DNA of 64,000 bases from Lachnospiraceae bacterium JLR.KK002. Lineage in GTDB: Bacteria > Bacillota > Clostridia > Lachnospirales > Lachnospiraceae. The stretch is from positions 3,950,001 to 4,014,000 of the forward strand of contig JAYMNP010000001.1 of NCBI GenBank assembly GCA_036941025.1, written 5' to 3'. This document shows positions 51,553 to 59,206 of this stretch, piece after piece. The notes beneath the pieces are model-generated. The model worked only from the letters and a program-made list of their open reading frames with translations. It was not told where the DNA came from and made no database searches. Numbering within the stretch: position 1 is the first letter of the stretch; the number at the start of each line of letters is the position of its first letter. The position numbers and the translations under genes are program-made.

Positions 51553-52134
51553 ATGGGAAAGATTAAAGTGACGGATAACTGCAACGGAATTGCAGGGCTG
51601 AAAGTAATTGAGCCGGCAGTGTTCGGCGATGCCAGAGGCTATTTTATGGAAACCTATAATTATAATGATTTTGCAGAGGCAGGCATTGACTGCACCTTTG
51701 TGCAGGATAATCAGTCCGCCTCCAGAAAAGGTGTTTTGCGGGGGCTGCATTTTCAGATTAACTATCCTCAGGATAAACTGGTCCGGGTGGTAAGAGGACA
51801 GGTGTTTGACGTGGCTGTGGATTTGCGTGAGGGCTCCGAAACCTTTGGAAAATGGTTTGGTGTTACTCTGTCTGAAGAAAATAAAAAGCAGTTTTTTATT
51901 CCGAAAGGATTTGCCCACGGATTTGTGGTGCTGTCCGATTATGCGGAGTTTTGCTATAAGGTAACTGATTTTTACCATCCCAATGACGAGGGAGGCCTGT
52001 TGTGGAAAGACAGCGGCATCGGTGTTCAGTGGCCCATGCCGGAGGGCATGACCGAGGAGGAGCTGATTCTGTCAGATAAGGACAAAGTCTGGGGCGGTAT
52101 TGAGGAGTATATAAGCAACAAAAAGGAAAGGTAG
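51553..52134 (+). CDS. rfbC: dTDP-4-dehydrorhamnose 3,5-epimerase, 193 aa
   Basis: Cupin enzyme of the rhamnose path. Residues ARGYFMETYNYNDF, RKGVLRGLHFQINYPQDKLVRVVRG (catalytic His in GLHFQ), FFIPKGFAHGFVVLSD with the second metal/catalytic region, and YKVTDFYHP are hallmarks. AAGGAGAAA precedes the ATG. Nine bases separate its stop from the next gene. Confidence 0.95.
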   Translation: MGKIKVTDNCNGIAGLKVIEPAVFGDARGYFMETYNYNDFAEAGIDCTFVQDNQSASRKGVLRGLHFQINYPQDKLVRVVRGQVFDVAVDLREGSETFGKWFGVTLSEENKKQFFIPKGFAHGFVVLSDYAEFCYKVTDFYHPNDEGGLLWKDSGIGVQWPMPEGMTEEELILSDKDKVWGGIEEYISNKKER

Positions 52135-52143
52135 GAGGATGCA

Positions 52144-54213
52144 ATGAAAAAGAGGATTTTAGCGTTATTCCTGGCAGGAGTTATGACCTTTACCATGGCT
52201 CCCGCAGAAGCATTTGCAACAGCGCCCGGCGGAGAATCATCTGCTTCACCGGAAACAGAAGAAACGGTTCCGGAAAAAGAGGATGCTGCAGATACAGAGG
52301 AAGATATTTCTTTTCAGAAAGACAGTATTGACGTAACGGATGAGATGTTTTCAGATACTTCTGAACCGGTGGAACTGCCGGAACGGATGATTCCGGAAGA
52401 AACGGAGTCGGAAACAGAATCCGAACTGCCGGAAGGCTGGACGCCTCCTGTGGGCGGAATGGTGCGGCCGGAAGTCATTGAGCTGCCGGAAGGGGCTGCG
52501 GATTCCCTGGATACCCTGGATTTAACAGAGAATGAAGACGGAGAACTGCTGTACCGTTCCAAAGTTCTGGGCTCTCAGCAGTACAGTTCTCCCTGGGATA
52601 TTTATTCTTCCAATTATATCTATAATCGCCTGAATGAAAAGGAGAGGACATTTTGGGATGCGCTGGATCTGGTTTCTCTGGAATACCTGACCGGTGTTCA
52701 GAATGGAGTAAACAAGCCTTTAGATGGTGAAATATACTATATATCAGAGAAAGGAATTAGCTTCACTTCTCTGGGAATAAGTGTGGACAGAGCAGCGGAT
52801 CTGTTTCTTCTGTTTACCTATTCCAATCCCCAGTATTATTTCTGGGATCAGGGCTTCCTGAGAACTTCCAGCGCCATGTACCCTCTTTTTTATGACGCTT
52901 TTGCCAATGGAGCAGCAAGGGCGGCGGAAACGGCCAAAGTAAAGGCTCAGATTGACGCTATGGAAGCTCAGATTGCAGCGGGAGCTACAGAACTGGAAAA
53001 GATTCAGATTGCCCATGACCTGATTATCCGGAAGGTAATGTATGATCACGGCATCAATCTGAATAATCCGGGAGCGTCCCAGACTCAGAATCCGTATCAT
53101 CAGAGTGCCTACAGTGTATTTGCTACAGATTATACCGTATGTGCCGGATACACCAAAGCCTTTACCCTTTTGATGAACGGAGCGGGTATTGACGCCATAA
53201 GTGTGACAAGTCATAACCATGCCTGGAATCTGGTGGCTATCAATGATTCCTGGTATCAGATTGACTGTACCTGGGATGATATGGACGGGGAGTCTGGCCG
53301 GGATTTGATGTATGGATATTTTAACCGCAGTTCAGCCATGATTACCGGGGCTCTTGATCAGCAGGGTTCCCACAGAATGGAAGCATTCTATACGGGCATG
53401 GTGCCGGTTTGCAGCCAGGATTCCGGAGCTGCCCCGGACAGTATCGGAACTTATGCAACGCCCGCAGCTCAGACGGCTGCACCGGTTATTACCCAGCAGT
53501 ATACGGGGGATAAAGTGGCGGTAACTCTGACTTCCGCTACGCCGGGGGCAGAGATATATTATACCATAGATTCCACCAACCCATCTTCTTCTGCCACCCG
53601 TTGCTTTTACTACAGAGGAGCCTTTGCAGCAGATCCCAATACGGTGATCAATGCTGTGGCAGTTTGCGATACACTCTGGGACAGCGGAATTTCCACAGTC
53701 AGAACAGAGGAAAAAACTTACACGGTGAAATTTGATGTCAGAGGCGGAAGCAAGGTATCTTCACAGAAGGTTTCAGCAGGTACGAAGGCGAAGAAACCGT
53801 CTAATCCCAAACGCGGGAAATACAGTTTTGAAGGCTGGTATACCAGCAAAAATTATAAGACGAAGTGGGATTTCAGCAAAAAAGTAACCAAAGACATGAC
53901 CCTTTATGCAAAGTGGAAAAAGGTTTCTGTAAAGCAGGTTACCATTAACAAAGTCACAAATGTTTCCGGTAAGAAAATGAAGGTAACTCTGAAGAAGGTC
54001 AGCGGCGCCAAAGGGTACGAAATCCGCTATGCCACCAATTCCAGTATGAAATCTTCCAGACGGGTAACCAGTACATCCACCGGCAAGACTATAAAGAAGC
54101 TGAAAAAAGGAAAGACATATTATGTGCAGGCCAGGGCATACAAGAAAGATTCCAAAGGAAAGAAAGTATATGGCTCCTGGAGTAAGAAAAAGACAGTTGT
54201 CATTCAGAAATAG
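52144..54213 (+). CDS. Secreted transglutaminase-like protein with B-repeat and Fn3-like C-terminus, 689 aa
   Basis: Signal peptide (LALFLAGVMTFTMAPAEAFA), then a Glu/Ser/Pro-rich linker, then a domain with a Cys-His-Asp triad arrangement: VCAGYTKAFTLLM (Cys near 331), SVTSHNHAWNLVAI (His near 358), YQIDCTWDDMDG (Asp near 374), typical of the transglutaminase-like/bacterial cysteine protease fold. Residues about 440-520 look like a chitobiase C-terminal-type domain (PVITQQYTGDKVAVTLTSATPGAEIYYTI), followed by one InlB B-repeat (YTVKFDVRGGSKV ... FEGWYTS) and a Lys-rich Fn3-like end. No sortase motif. It lies directly behind rfbC with AGGAGG upstream and may modify or crosslink surface material. 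Confidence 0.8.
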   Translation: MKKRILALFLAGVMTFTMAPAEAFATAPGGESSASPETEETVPEKEDAADTEEDISFQKDSIDVTDEMFSDTSEPVELPERMIPEETESETESELPEGWTPPVGGMVRPEVIELPEGAADSLDTLDLTENEDGELLYRSKVLGSQQYSSPWDIYSSNYIYNRLNEKERTFWDALDLVSLEYLTGVQNGVNKPLDGEIYYISEKGISFTSLGISVDRAADLFLLFTYSNPQYYFWDQGFLRTSSAMYPLFYDAFANGAARAAETAKVKAQIDAMEAQIAAGATELEKIQIAHDLIIRKVMYDHGINLNNPGASQTQNPYHQSAYSVFATDYTVCAGYTKAFTLLMNGAGIDAISVTSHNHAWNLVAINDSWYQIDCTWDDMDGESGRDLMYGYFNRSSAMITGALDQQGSHRMEAFYTGMVPVCSQDSGAAPDSIGTYATPAAQTAAPVITQQYTGDKVAVTLTSATPGAEIYYTIDSTNPSSSATRCFYYRGAFAADPNTVINAVAVCDTLWDSGISTVRTEEKTYTVKFDVRGGSKVSSQKVSAGTKAKKPSNPKRGKYSFEGWYTSKNYKTKWDFSKKVTKDMTLYAKWKKVSVKQVTINKVTNVSGKKMKVTLKKVSGAKGYEIRYATNSSMKSSRRVTSTSTGKTIKKLKKGKTYYVQARAYKKDSKGKKVYGSWSKKKTVVIQK

Positions 54214-54238
54214 GAAGTGAATCAGAAATCAGCCGGGA

Positions 54239-54286
54239 AGGGCGGGCAAGAAGCAATTGCTTTTGCCCGCCTCTTTTTGATCTTTC
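54239..54286 (+). terminator. Terminator of the rfb-secreted-protein unit
   Basis: GGGCGGGCAAGAAGCAA and TTGCTTTTGCCCGCCTCTTTTT form a 15-bp stem with a run of Ts. Confidence 0.85.
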
Positions 54287-54467
54287 TACAGGGAGTATGA
54301 CGAAATGTAACATATGATGTTGCGTGGGTACAGGGAAATTGCTTGTACAAAATGATGTATTAGGATATGATGGTAATGGCAAAGGGATTGGAAGGTATAC
54401 CTTATGGAACATTAGCAGTTCAATAAGTATATATTGCTGGTAAAGGAAGCAGAGAGGGGGCTCAATT

Positions 54468-54944
54468 GTGGAAATTGGTACAAAAATTGCCCATGCAAGG
54501 CGGGAGATGGGAATGACACAGGGAGAACTGGCAGATAAGATGTCTGTCACAAGGCAGACGGTATCCAGATGGGAAACGGGAACCGCGCTTCCTGATGTTG
54601 AAAAAGTGGCAGGCCTTGCAGATATTTTGCAGGTATCCTGCGATTATCTTTTAAAGGAACAGTTGCCGGCCTCTGAAGAAAAATTATCAGCGGAAGATGA
54701 AAGAACGCCGGAACATGCAAGCTCTGTCACAAAATTACTTTCCGGTATCGAAGGGAAACATGTCCGCATATCTTTTTATGACGATGAGGAGGATATGGAT
54801 GTATGGGAGCGAATCTGCAGAATAGATGGTTTTGAAGGAAACTGGGTCAGAGTTGCCATACAGCATAAAAACAGAGAACAGAAAAAGCTGATAGCCCTTT
54901 CCTCGGTGCTTTCATTTGAAATTGTGGATGAAGGAGGCTGTTAG
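54468..54944 (+). CDS. XRE-type HTH protein with extra C-terminal domain, 158 aa
   Basis: Starts at GTG 54468 with GAGAGGGGGC upstream. Residues about 1-62 are an HTH (AHARREMGMTQGELADKMSVTRQTVSRWETGTALPD, ending CDYLLKEQL). After an acidic linker, residues about 85-158 form a separate beta-rich domain (TKLLSGIEGKHVRISFYDDEEDMDVWERICRID, ending LIALSSVLSFEIVDEG) that recurs in the next gene. Probably a regulator whose C-terminal domain senses or pairs. Confidence 0.85.
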   Translation: MEIGTKIAHARREMGMTQGELADKMSVTRQTVSRWETGTALPDVEKVAGLADILQVSCDYLLKEQLPASEEKLSAEDERTPEHASSVTKLLSGIEGKHVRISFYDDEEDMDVWERICRIDGFEGNWVRVAIQHKNREQKKLIALSSVLSFEIVDEGGC

Positions 54945-54946
54945 AT

Positions 54947-55306
54947 ATGGAGATTTTATATAAGATGGGGGCAATTTTCGGATTGCTTGCATTTTTTCAG
55001 GTAAGTGCAGTTGCCGCCAGACTTCGTCGGCTGGAACGCAGTGAAAACAGTGTACTGCACGCAGAGCGAAGCAGTGTGAAAGATGATATGACAAAAATAC
55101 TCGCTCCTTATACAGGAAAAAGAATACAACTGGATTTTTATGAAAATGAGGAAGATATGGATTTGATAAATATCAGCAAACAGAATAAAATCATTTTACT
55201 GGATATGGATGAAAAATGGGCGCTGGTTCGCATTGAAACATCAAAAAATCACAGAGATAAACTGATACGCATTTCTTCCATAAAAGGGGTGTCCTGTGGG
55301 GAATGA
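54947..55306 (+). CDS. Membrane-anchored paralogue of the HTH protein's C-terminal domain, 119 aa
   Basis: One TM helix at residues 5-27 (MGAIFGLLAFFQVSAVAARLRRL), then a soluble domain starting at about residue 48 (DDMTKILAPYTGKRIQLDFYENEEDMDL...EKWALVRIETSKNHRDKLIRISSIKGVSC) that aligns with the second half of the preceding protein: MTK/VTK, GK, FYxxEEDMD, W, V/L...RI, LI.LSS. The gene starts two bases after the previous stop, so the two are coupled. The domain is not one I can name. The pair looks like a cytosolic DNA-binding protein and its membrane partner. Confidence 0.75.
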   Translation: MEILYKMGAIFGLLAFFQVSAVAARLRRLERSENSVLHAERSSVKDDMTKILAPYTGKRIQLDFYENEEDMDLINISKQNKIILLDMDEKWALVRIETSKNHRDKLIRISSIKGVSCGE

Positions 55307-55411
55307 TATGGGTGAGAAAATAAGATTTGAATTGTCTGTAAAAACACTGTTTCGCCGGACTGTCAGATACATTGATACCTGACAGTCCATGGCCGAAACA
55401 GAATTTTCAGG

Positions 55412-55912
55412 CTATGAAATTTTCTGAAGTTTGTCGCTGTGTTCAGCCACTACTTTTTTTATAACAGATATATCCTGTTTCATTGCTTCATAAGTTTCCA
55501 CACTGTCTTTGTAACGGTTGTAAGTCGAGGTATAGCAGGATTCTATGGTATTTAACCGCGGCAGAATCAGATTTTCCTGTGTTAATTCAATCTTTCTGAC
55601 CCTTTCTTTGAGTTCCTGTACATCGCCTTTGAGTTCCTGTACATCGCCTTTGAGTTCCTGTACGTCGCCTTTCAGCAGCGCTACGTCACCTTTGAGTTCC
55701 TGTACATCGCCTTTCAGCAGTTCTACGTCGCCTTTGAGTTCCCGTACATCAGTTTTGAGCCCCTGTACATCAGTTTTGAGCCCCTGTACATCAGTTTTGA
55801 GCCCCTGTACATCAGTTTTGAGCTCCTGAATATCATCTTTGAGTTCCTGCATATCTTCCCTGACGGGGTCAAGGATTTTTGATATGGCAAGTAATAATTC
55901 ATTGTCTGTCAT
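55412..55912 (-). CDS. Heptad-repeat coiled-coil protein, 166 aa
   Basis: Minus-strand gene with GGAGG eight bases before ATG 55912. After TDNELLLAISKILDPVREDM it has about twelve seven-residue units of LK[T/G]DV[Q/R/E][E/G/L] (55610-55860), encoded by 21-bp near-identical DNA units, giving an all-helical coiled coil. The C-terminal 55 residues are unrelated (LPRLNTIESCYTSTYNRYKDSVETYEAMK) and end in a further short helix. It resembles DUF1640-type/tropomyosin-like small proteins but I give no function. The repeat number could vary by slippage. Confidence 0.75.
   Translation of the reverse strand: MTDNELLLAISKILDPVREDMQELKDDIQELKTDVQGLKTDVQGLKTDVQGLKTDVRELKGDVELLKGDVQELKGDVALLKGDVQELKGDVQELKGDVQELKERVRKIELTQENLILPRLNTIESCYTSTYNRYKDSVETYEAMKQDISVIKKVVAEHSDKLQKIS
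55610..55860 (-). repeat. 21-bp tandem repeat inside the coiled-coil gene
   Basis: On the plus strand the unit reads GAGTTCCTGTACATCGCCTT with variants GAGCCCCTGTACATCAGTTT and CAGCAGTTCTACGTCGCCTT. About twelve copies lie in order, the four GAGCCCCTGTACATCAGTTT ones being most uniform, so the array has spread by recent duplication. All are multiples of 21, so any gain or loss keeps frame. Confidence 0.85.
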
Positions 55913-56062
55913 TGTATCGCCTCCGTTCATTCTGTGGAGTGTTTCGCATTTCAGGTTCTCTGGTTATATCACGATATGTATCTTTTTGATTTTCATCATA
56001 TTTCCCTGTTCAGGAAAAAGTATAACACAGGACAGAAGAAAAGTCTACGGAGCTGCCGGTAA

Positions 56063-56770
56063 TTATTCTTTGATACAATTCCAGGTCAGTGTCACATAAG
56101 ATTTTGTCTTTGCATGATACATGGTCACGGTAATATAATCCAGATTTCCTTTAAAGGCCACTTTTTTGGAAAAAGAAGATTTTTTGCAGGAACTGATTTC
56201 ATAAGTGCCGGAGCCATACTGCATTTTCATGGAAGAAATTTTCCACCCTTTTGCAGCTTTGATGGAAACGGTTTCCTTTTTCATTTCGGAGGTATGAAAA
56301 TAATTATATTCCGTGGCATAATTAAAACGCGGTGTGAAATCTTTTTTGCCCACCTTAAAAGAAGCCAGAGGATTGGCATATTCTTTTACGGTGATTCTGG
56401 AGGAAAGGGTCTGTTTGCCAATCTGAAAAGAAATATCGGCAGTGCCGGTTTTCTTAAAAAAGTAAATCCGAATGTCACCGGCCTTGTCAATCCAGGGCCT
56501 TGCAACAGAAGAATCACTGCTGGTCAGGGATTTGATACTGGAGGCTTTCGGTTTTTTGCTGCTTCCCTGCCGGTAAACCTTTAAGGTTACATAGGTGGCC
56601 GGAAGATCATCGGGGGCACAGTAAAACACCATGTTTTTGTAGGAACCGGGAATATAATAAGTGGAAGCGGCCTCTGCGGTATCCCCCTCGCAGGGAAGGA
56701 AAAGCAGGCCGCCCGCCAGTACGGTCAGCGCAAGGAGCAGAGAAACAGATTTTTTCAATATTTTTTTCAT
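56063..56770 (-). CDS. Secreted protein of unknown family, 235 aa
   Basis: Minus strand. Signal peptide VSLLLALTVLAGGLLFLPCEGDTAEA with cleavage likely before ASTYY. The mature part is beta-rich and Lys/Ser-rich with two repeats of about 60 residues (VTLKVYRQGSSKKPKASSIK...; NPLASFKVGKKDFTPRFNYATEYNYFHTSEMKKETVSIKAAKGWKISSMKMQYGSG). Start ATG 56770 with GGGAGG upstream. It could be a bacterial Ig-like or cell-surface adhesion module; I cannot identify it. Divergent from the ABC export genes. Confidence 0.7.
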   Translation of the reverse strand: MKKILKKSVSLLLALTVLAGGLLFLPCEGDTAEAASTYYIPGSYKNMVFYCAPDDLPATYVTLKVYRQGSSKKPKASSIKSLTSSDSSVARPWIDKAGDIRIYFFKKTGTADISFQIGKQTLSSRITVKEYANPLASFKVGKKDFTPRFNYATEYNYFHTSEMKKETVSIKAAKGWKISSMKMQYGSGTYEISSCKKSSFSKKVAFKGNLDYITVTMYHAKTKSYVTLTWNCIKE

Positions 56771-56870
56771 AGTAAAGACCTCCCGTAAAATATTTGAGTG
56801 AAACAGAACATTTGCGTTAATAATAAAGGTAACATATTTAGCCTGAAAAAACAATGGCGTCAGGGTAAGA

Positions 56871-56890
56871 GAATTATTAAGAATTATTAA
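56871..56890. repeat. Tandem decamer upstream of the wzm promoter
   Basis: GAATTATTAA is present twice back to back (56871-56880 and 56881-56890), 14 bases before the -35 box. It could be a direct-repeat operator. Confidence 0.5.
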
Positions 56891-56903
56891 GAGATTACAA
56901 TAT

Positions 56904-56932
56904 TTGCTTATTTTGGAGAATAATGGTATAAT
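56904..56932 (+). promoter_or_regulatory. SigmaA-type promoter for the ABC export operon
   Basis: TTGCTT (56904-56909), 17-base spacer, TATAAT (56927-56932), 63 bases before the wzm ATG. Confidence 0.65.
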
Positions 56933-56994
56933 ACCCTGAAAGCTGAGAGATATGCATTTTTCTCACCAACTAAAAAAAGGATCAGGATTAATTT

Positions 56995-57822
56995 ATGAAC
57001 GATACATCAGGAAATATCCTTACGGAGATAGTCCAAAACCGCCGGCTCATCAGAAGTCTGGCCAAAAATGATTTCAAAACCAAATTTGCAGGTTCTTATC
57101 TGGGAACTATCTGGGCCTTTGTACAGCCGGTGGTCACCGTACTGATTTACTGGTTTGTCTTTGACAAGGCCATAGGCATGAGGGTTTCCATACGGAGCGA
57201 ACTTCCCCTGCCTTATGTACTGTGGCTGGTGGCAGGCATTGTGCCCTGGTTTTTCTTTTCAGACTGTATCAGTGCCGGAACATCCGTACTGGTGGAGTAT
57301 AATTATCTGGTGAAAAAAGTGGTGTTCAATATAGATATTCTGCCGGTGGTGAAAGTATTTGCTTCCATTTTTGTACATGTGTTTTTTGTATTGTTTATGA
57401 TGGGGCTTTTTCTGTGCTATGGCTATCCGCCGGATTTTTATGTGCTGCAGGCACTGTACTACAGTGCCGGGGTATTGCTGCTGGCGCTGGGATTAAGCTA
57501 TTTTACCAGTGCAGTGTCAGTGTTTTTTCCGGATATACGCCAGATTGTGAATATTGCCCTGCAGGTGGGGATCTGGATGACTCCTATTATGTGGAATCTG
57601 GACGATATGCGGGAGAAAATACCTTCTTTTCTGCTGATTATACTGAAATGCAATCCCCTTTATTATATTGTGATGGGATACCGGGAAACATTTATCGACA
57701 AAGTCTGGTTCTGGGAACATCCGGGCATGACCGTGTATTTCTGGGCTTTCACCGGAATTGTATGCCTGCTGGGCGTAAAAATATTCAAACGGCTGAAAAT
57801 ACATTTTGCAGATGTGCTGTAA
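56995..57822 (+). CDS. wzm: ABC-2 polysaccharide exporter permease, Wzm-type, 275 aa
   Basis: Six-helix ABC-2 permease: the N-terminal soluble lead-in LIRSLAKNDFKTKFAGSYLGTIWAFVQPVVTVLIYWFVFDKAIG, the WLVAGIVPWFFFSDCISAGTSVL motif, the SYFTSAVSVFFPDIRQIVNIALQVGIWMTPIMWNLDDM segment and the C-terminal NPLYYIVMGYRETF are family signatures. Exports a lipid-linked polymer. Start ATG 56995 has AAAAAAGGATC upstream and lies behind a good promoter. wzt follows after 75 bases. Confidence 0.9.
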   Translation: MNDTSGNILTEIVQNRRLIRSLAKNDFKTKFAGSYLGTIWAFVQPVVTVLIYWFVFDKAIGMRVSIRSELPLPYVLWLVAGIVPWFFFSDCISAGTSVLVEYNYLVKKVVFNIDILPVVKVFASIFVHVFFVLFMMGLFLCYGYPPDFYVLQALYYSAGVLLLALGLSYFTSAVSVFFPDIRQIVNIALQVGIWMTPIMWNLDDMREKIPSFLLIILKCNPLYYIVMGYRETFIDKVWFWEHPGMTVYFWAFTGIVCLLGVKIFKRLKIHFADVL

Positions 57823-57897
57823 GAAGTTCGGACGCAGCCGCAGACAGAATCGGATGTTCCTCACGTGAATGTTGAAGCAGGCATAAAGGAGTAAAAC

Positions 57898-59160
57898 ATG
57901 CAGGAGACAGCAATTAAAATAACCGGAGTCAGCAAAATATATAAACTTTACGATACGCCGTCTGCCCGGCTGAAAGACGCCCTGGGGCTTTCCCGCAGGC
58001 AGGTATACCGGGAACATGCGGCCCTTCACGATATCACGCTGGAAATAAAAAAGGGCGAGACTGTGGGTATTATCGGTACCAACGGTTCCGGAAAATCCAC
58101 TCTGCTGAAAATTATTACGGGGGTGATTCGCCAGACACAGGGAACCGTGGAGGTAAATGGGAGAATTTCTGCTCTGCTGGAACTGGGAGCCGGATTTAAC
58201 AACGAATATACCGGAATTGAAAATATATATTTACAGGGAACCATGATGGGATTTTCCGGAGAGGAAATAGATAAAAAAATGGCGTCCATACTGGAATTTG
58301 CAGATATCGGCGATTTTGTCCATCAGCCGGTGAAAACATATTCCAGCGGAATGTTTGTGCGTCTGGCCTTTGCAGTGGCGATTAATATTGACCCGGAAAT
58401 CCTGATTGTGGACGAGGCATTGTCCGTGGGAGACGTGTTTTTTCAGTCCAAATGCTACCGGAAATTTGAGGAATTCAAAGAAATGGGCAAGACGATTCTG
58501 TTTGTGAGCCACGATTTGAGCAGCATTACTAAATACTGTGACCGGGCAGTGCTGCTGAACAAAGGGGACAAAGTGATGGAAGGCACTCCCAGGGAAGCAG
58601 TGGACCGGTTTAAAATGGCGCTGGTGGCCCAGGAAGAGGAACAGCGCAGAGAGAATTCTTCCCTGTGGCAGCCGGACCATACCGGGAAGAAATGGCGGGA
58701 CAGTTTGTCGGTGAATCCGGAGACACTGGAATACGGGGATAAGAAAGCGGAAATTGTCGACTTTGCAGTGGTGGATAAAACCGGAAAAATTTCCAATGTA
58801 ATTGAAAAGGGCGGCAGATTCACCATTAAAATGAAAGTGCGGTTTCAGGAAGAGGTGGCGGAGCCCATTTTTGCCATTACACTGAAAAACCGGATGGGGA
58901 TTGAGCTGACAGGCACCAATACCATGCTGGAGCAGGTGCCCATTGAGCCGAAGAAAGCCGGGGATGTCCAGACTGTCAGCTTTACCCAGAATATGAGGCT
59001 GCAGGGAGGCGAGTACCTGCTGTCTTTTGGGTGCACCGGATATGAGCAGGAAGAATTCAGGGTGCACCACAGACTGTATGATGTGTGCAGCATTGCTGTT
59101 ATTTCAGATAAAAATACCGTAGGATATTTCGATATGGAATCTGAGGTGGAGACAGAATAG
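57898..59160 (+). CDS. wzt: Polysaccharide ABC exporter ATPase with C-terminal domain, Wzt-type, 420 aa
   Basis: Residues about 1-245 are the ATPase: GTNGSGKSTLLKIITG (Walker A), TYSSGMFVRLAFAVAINI (signature variant typical of Wzt), DEALSVGDVFFQSKC (Walker B) and LFVSHDLSSI (switch His). Residues about 260-420 are an extra beta-rich domain (EYGDKKAEIVDFAVVDKTGKISNVIEKGGRFTIKMKVRFQ, ... LQGGEYLLSFGCTGYEQE), the position of the carbohydrate-binding domain that reads the capped chain end in O9a-type Wzt. This fits a chain-end-recognition export system. Confidence 0.9.
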   Translation: MQETAIKITGVSKIYKLYDTPSARLKDALGLSRRQVYREHAALHDITLEIKKGETVGIIGTNGSGKSTLLKIITGVIRQTQGTVEVNGRISALLELGAGFNNEYTGIENIYLQGTMMGFSGEEIDKKMASILEFADIGDFVHQPVKTYSSGMFVRLAFAVAINIDPEILIVDEALSVGDVFFQSKCYRKFEEFKEMGKTILFVSHDLSSITKYCDRAVLLNKGDKVMEGTPREAVDRFKMALVAQEEEQRRENSSLWQPDHTGKKWRDSLSVNPETLEYGDKKAEIVDFAVVDKTGKISNVIEKGGRFTIKMKVRFQEEVAEPIFAITLKNRMGIELTGTNTMLEQVPIEPKKAGDVQTVSFTQNMRLQGGEYLLSFGCTGYEQEEFRVHHRLYDVCSIAVISDKNTVGYFDMESEVETE

Positions 59161-59206
59161 AATCCCGGAAGATTCGGGAGTAAATCAGATAAAGGAACAG
59201 AGCGGA

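Noticed and set aside
55545..55829. Plus-strand frame rich in SSCTSPL repeats, or a CRISPR-like array
   Set aside because: Antisense of the 21-bp coiled-coil array; no spacers, and the minus strand has the start signals and heptad logic.
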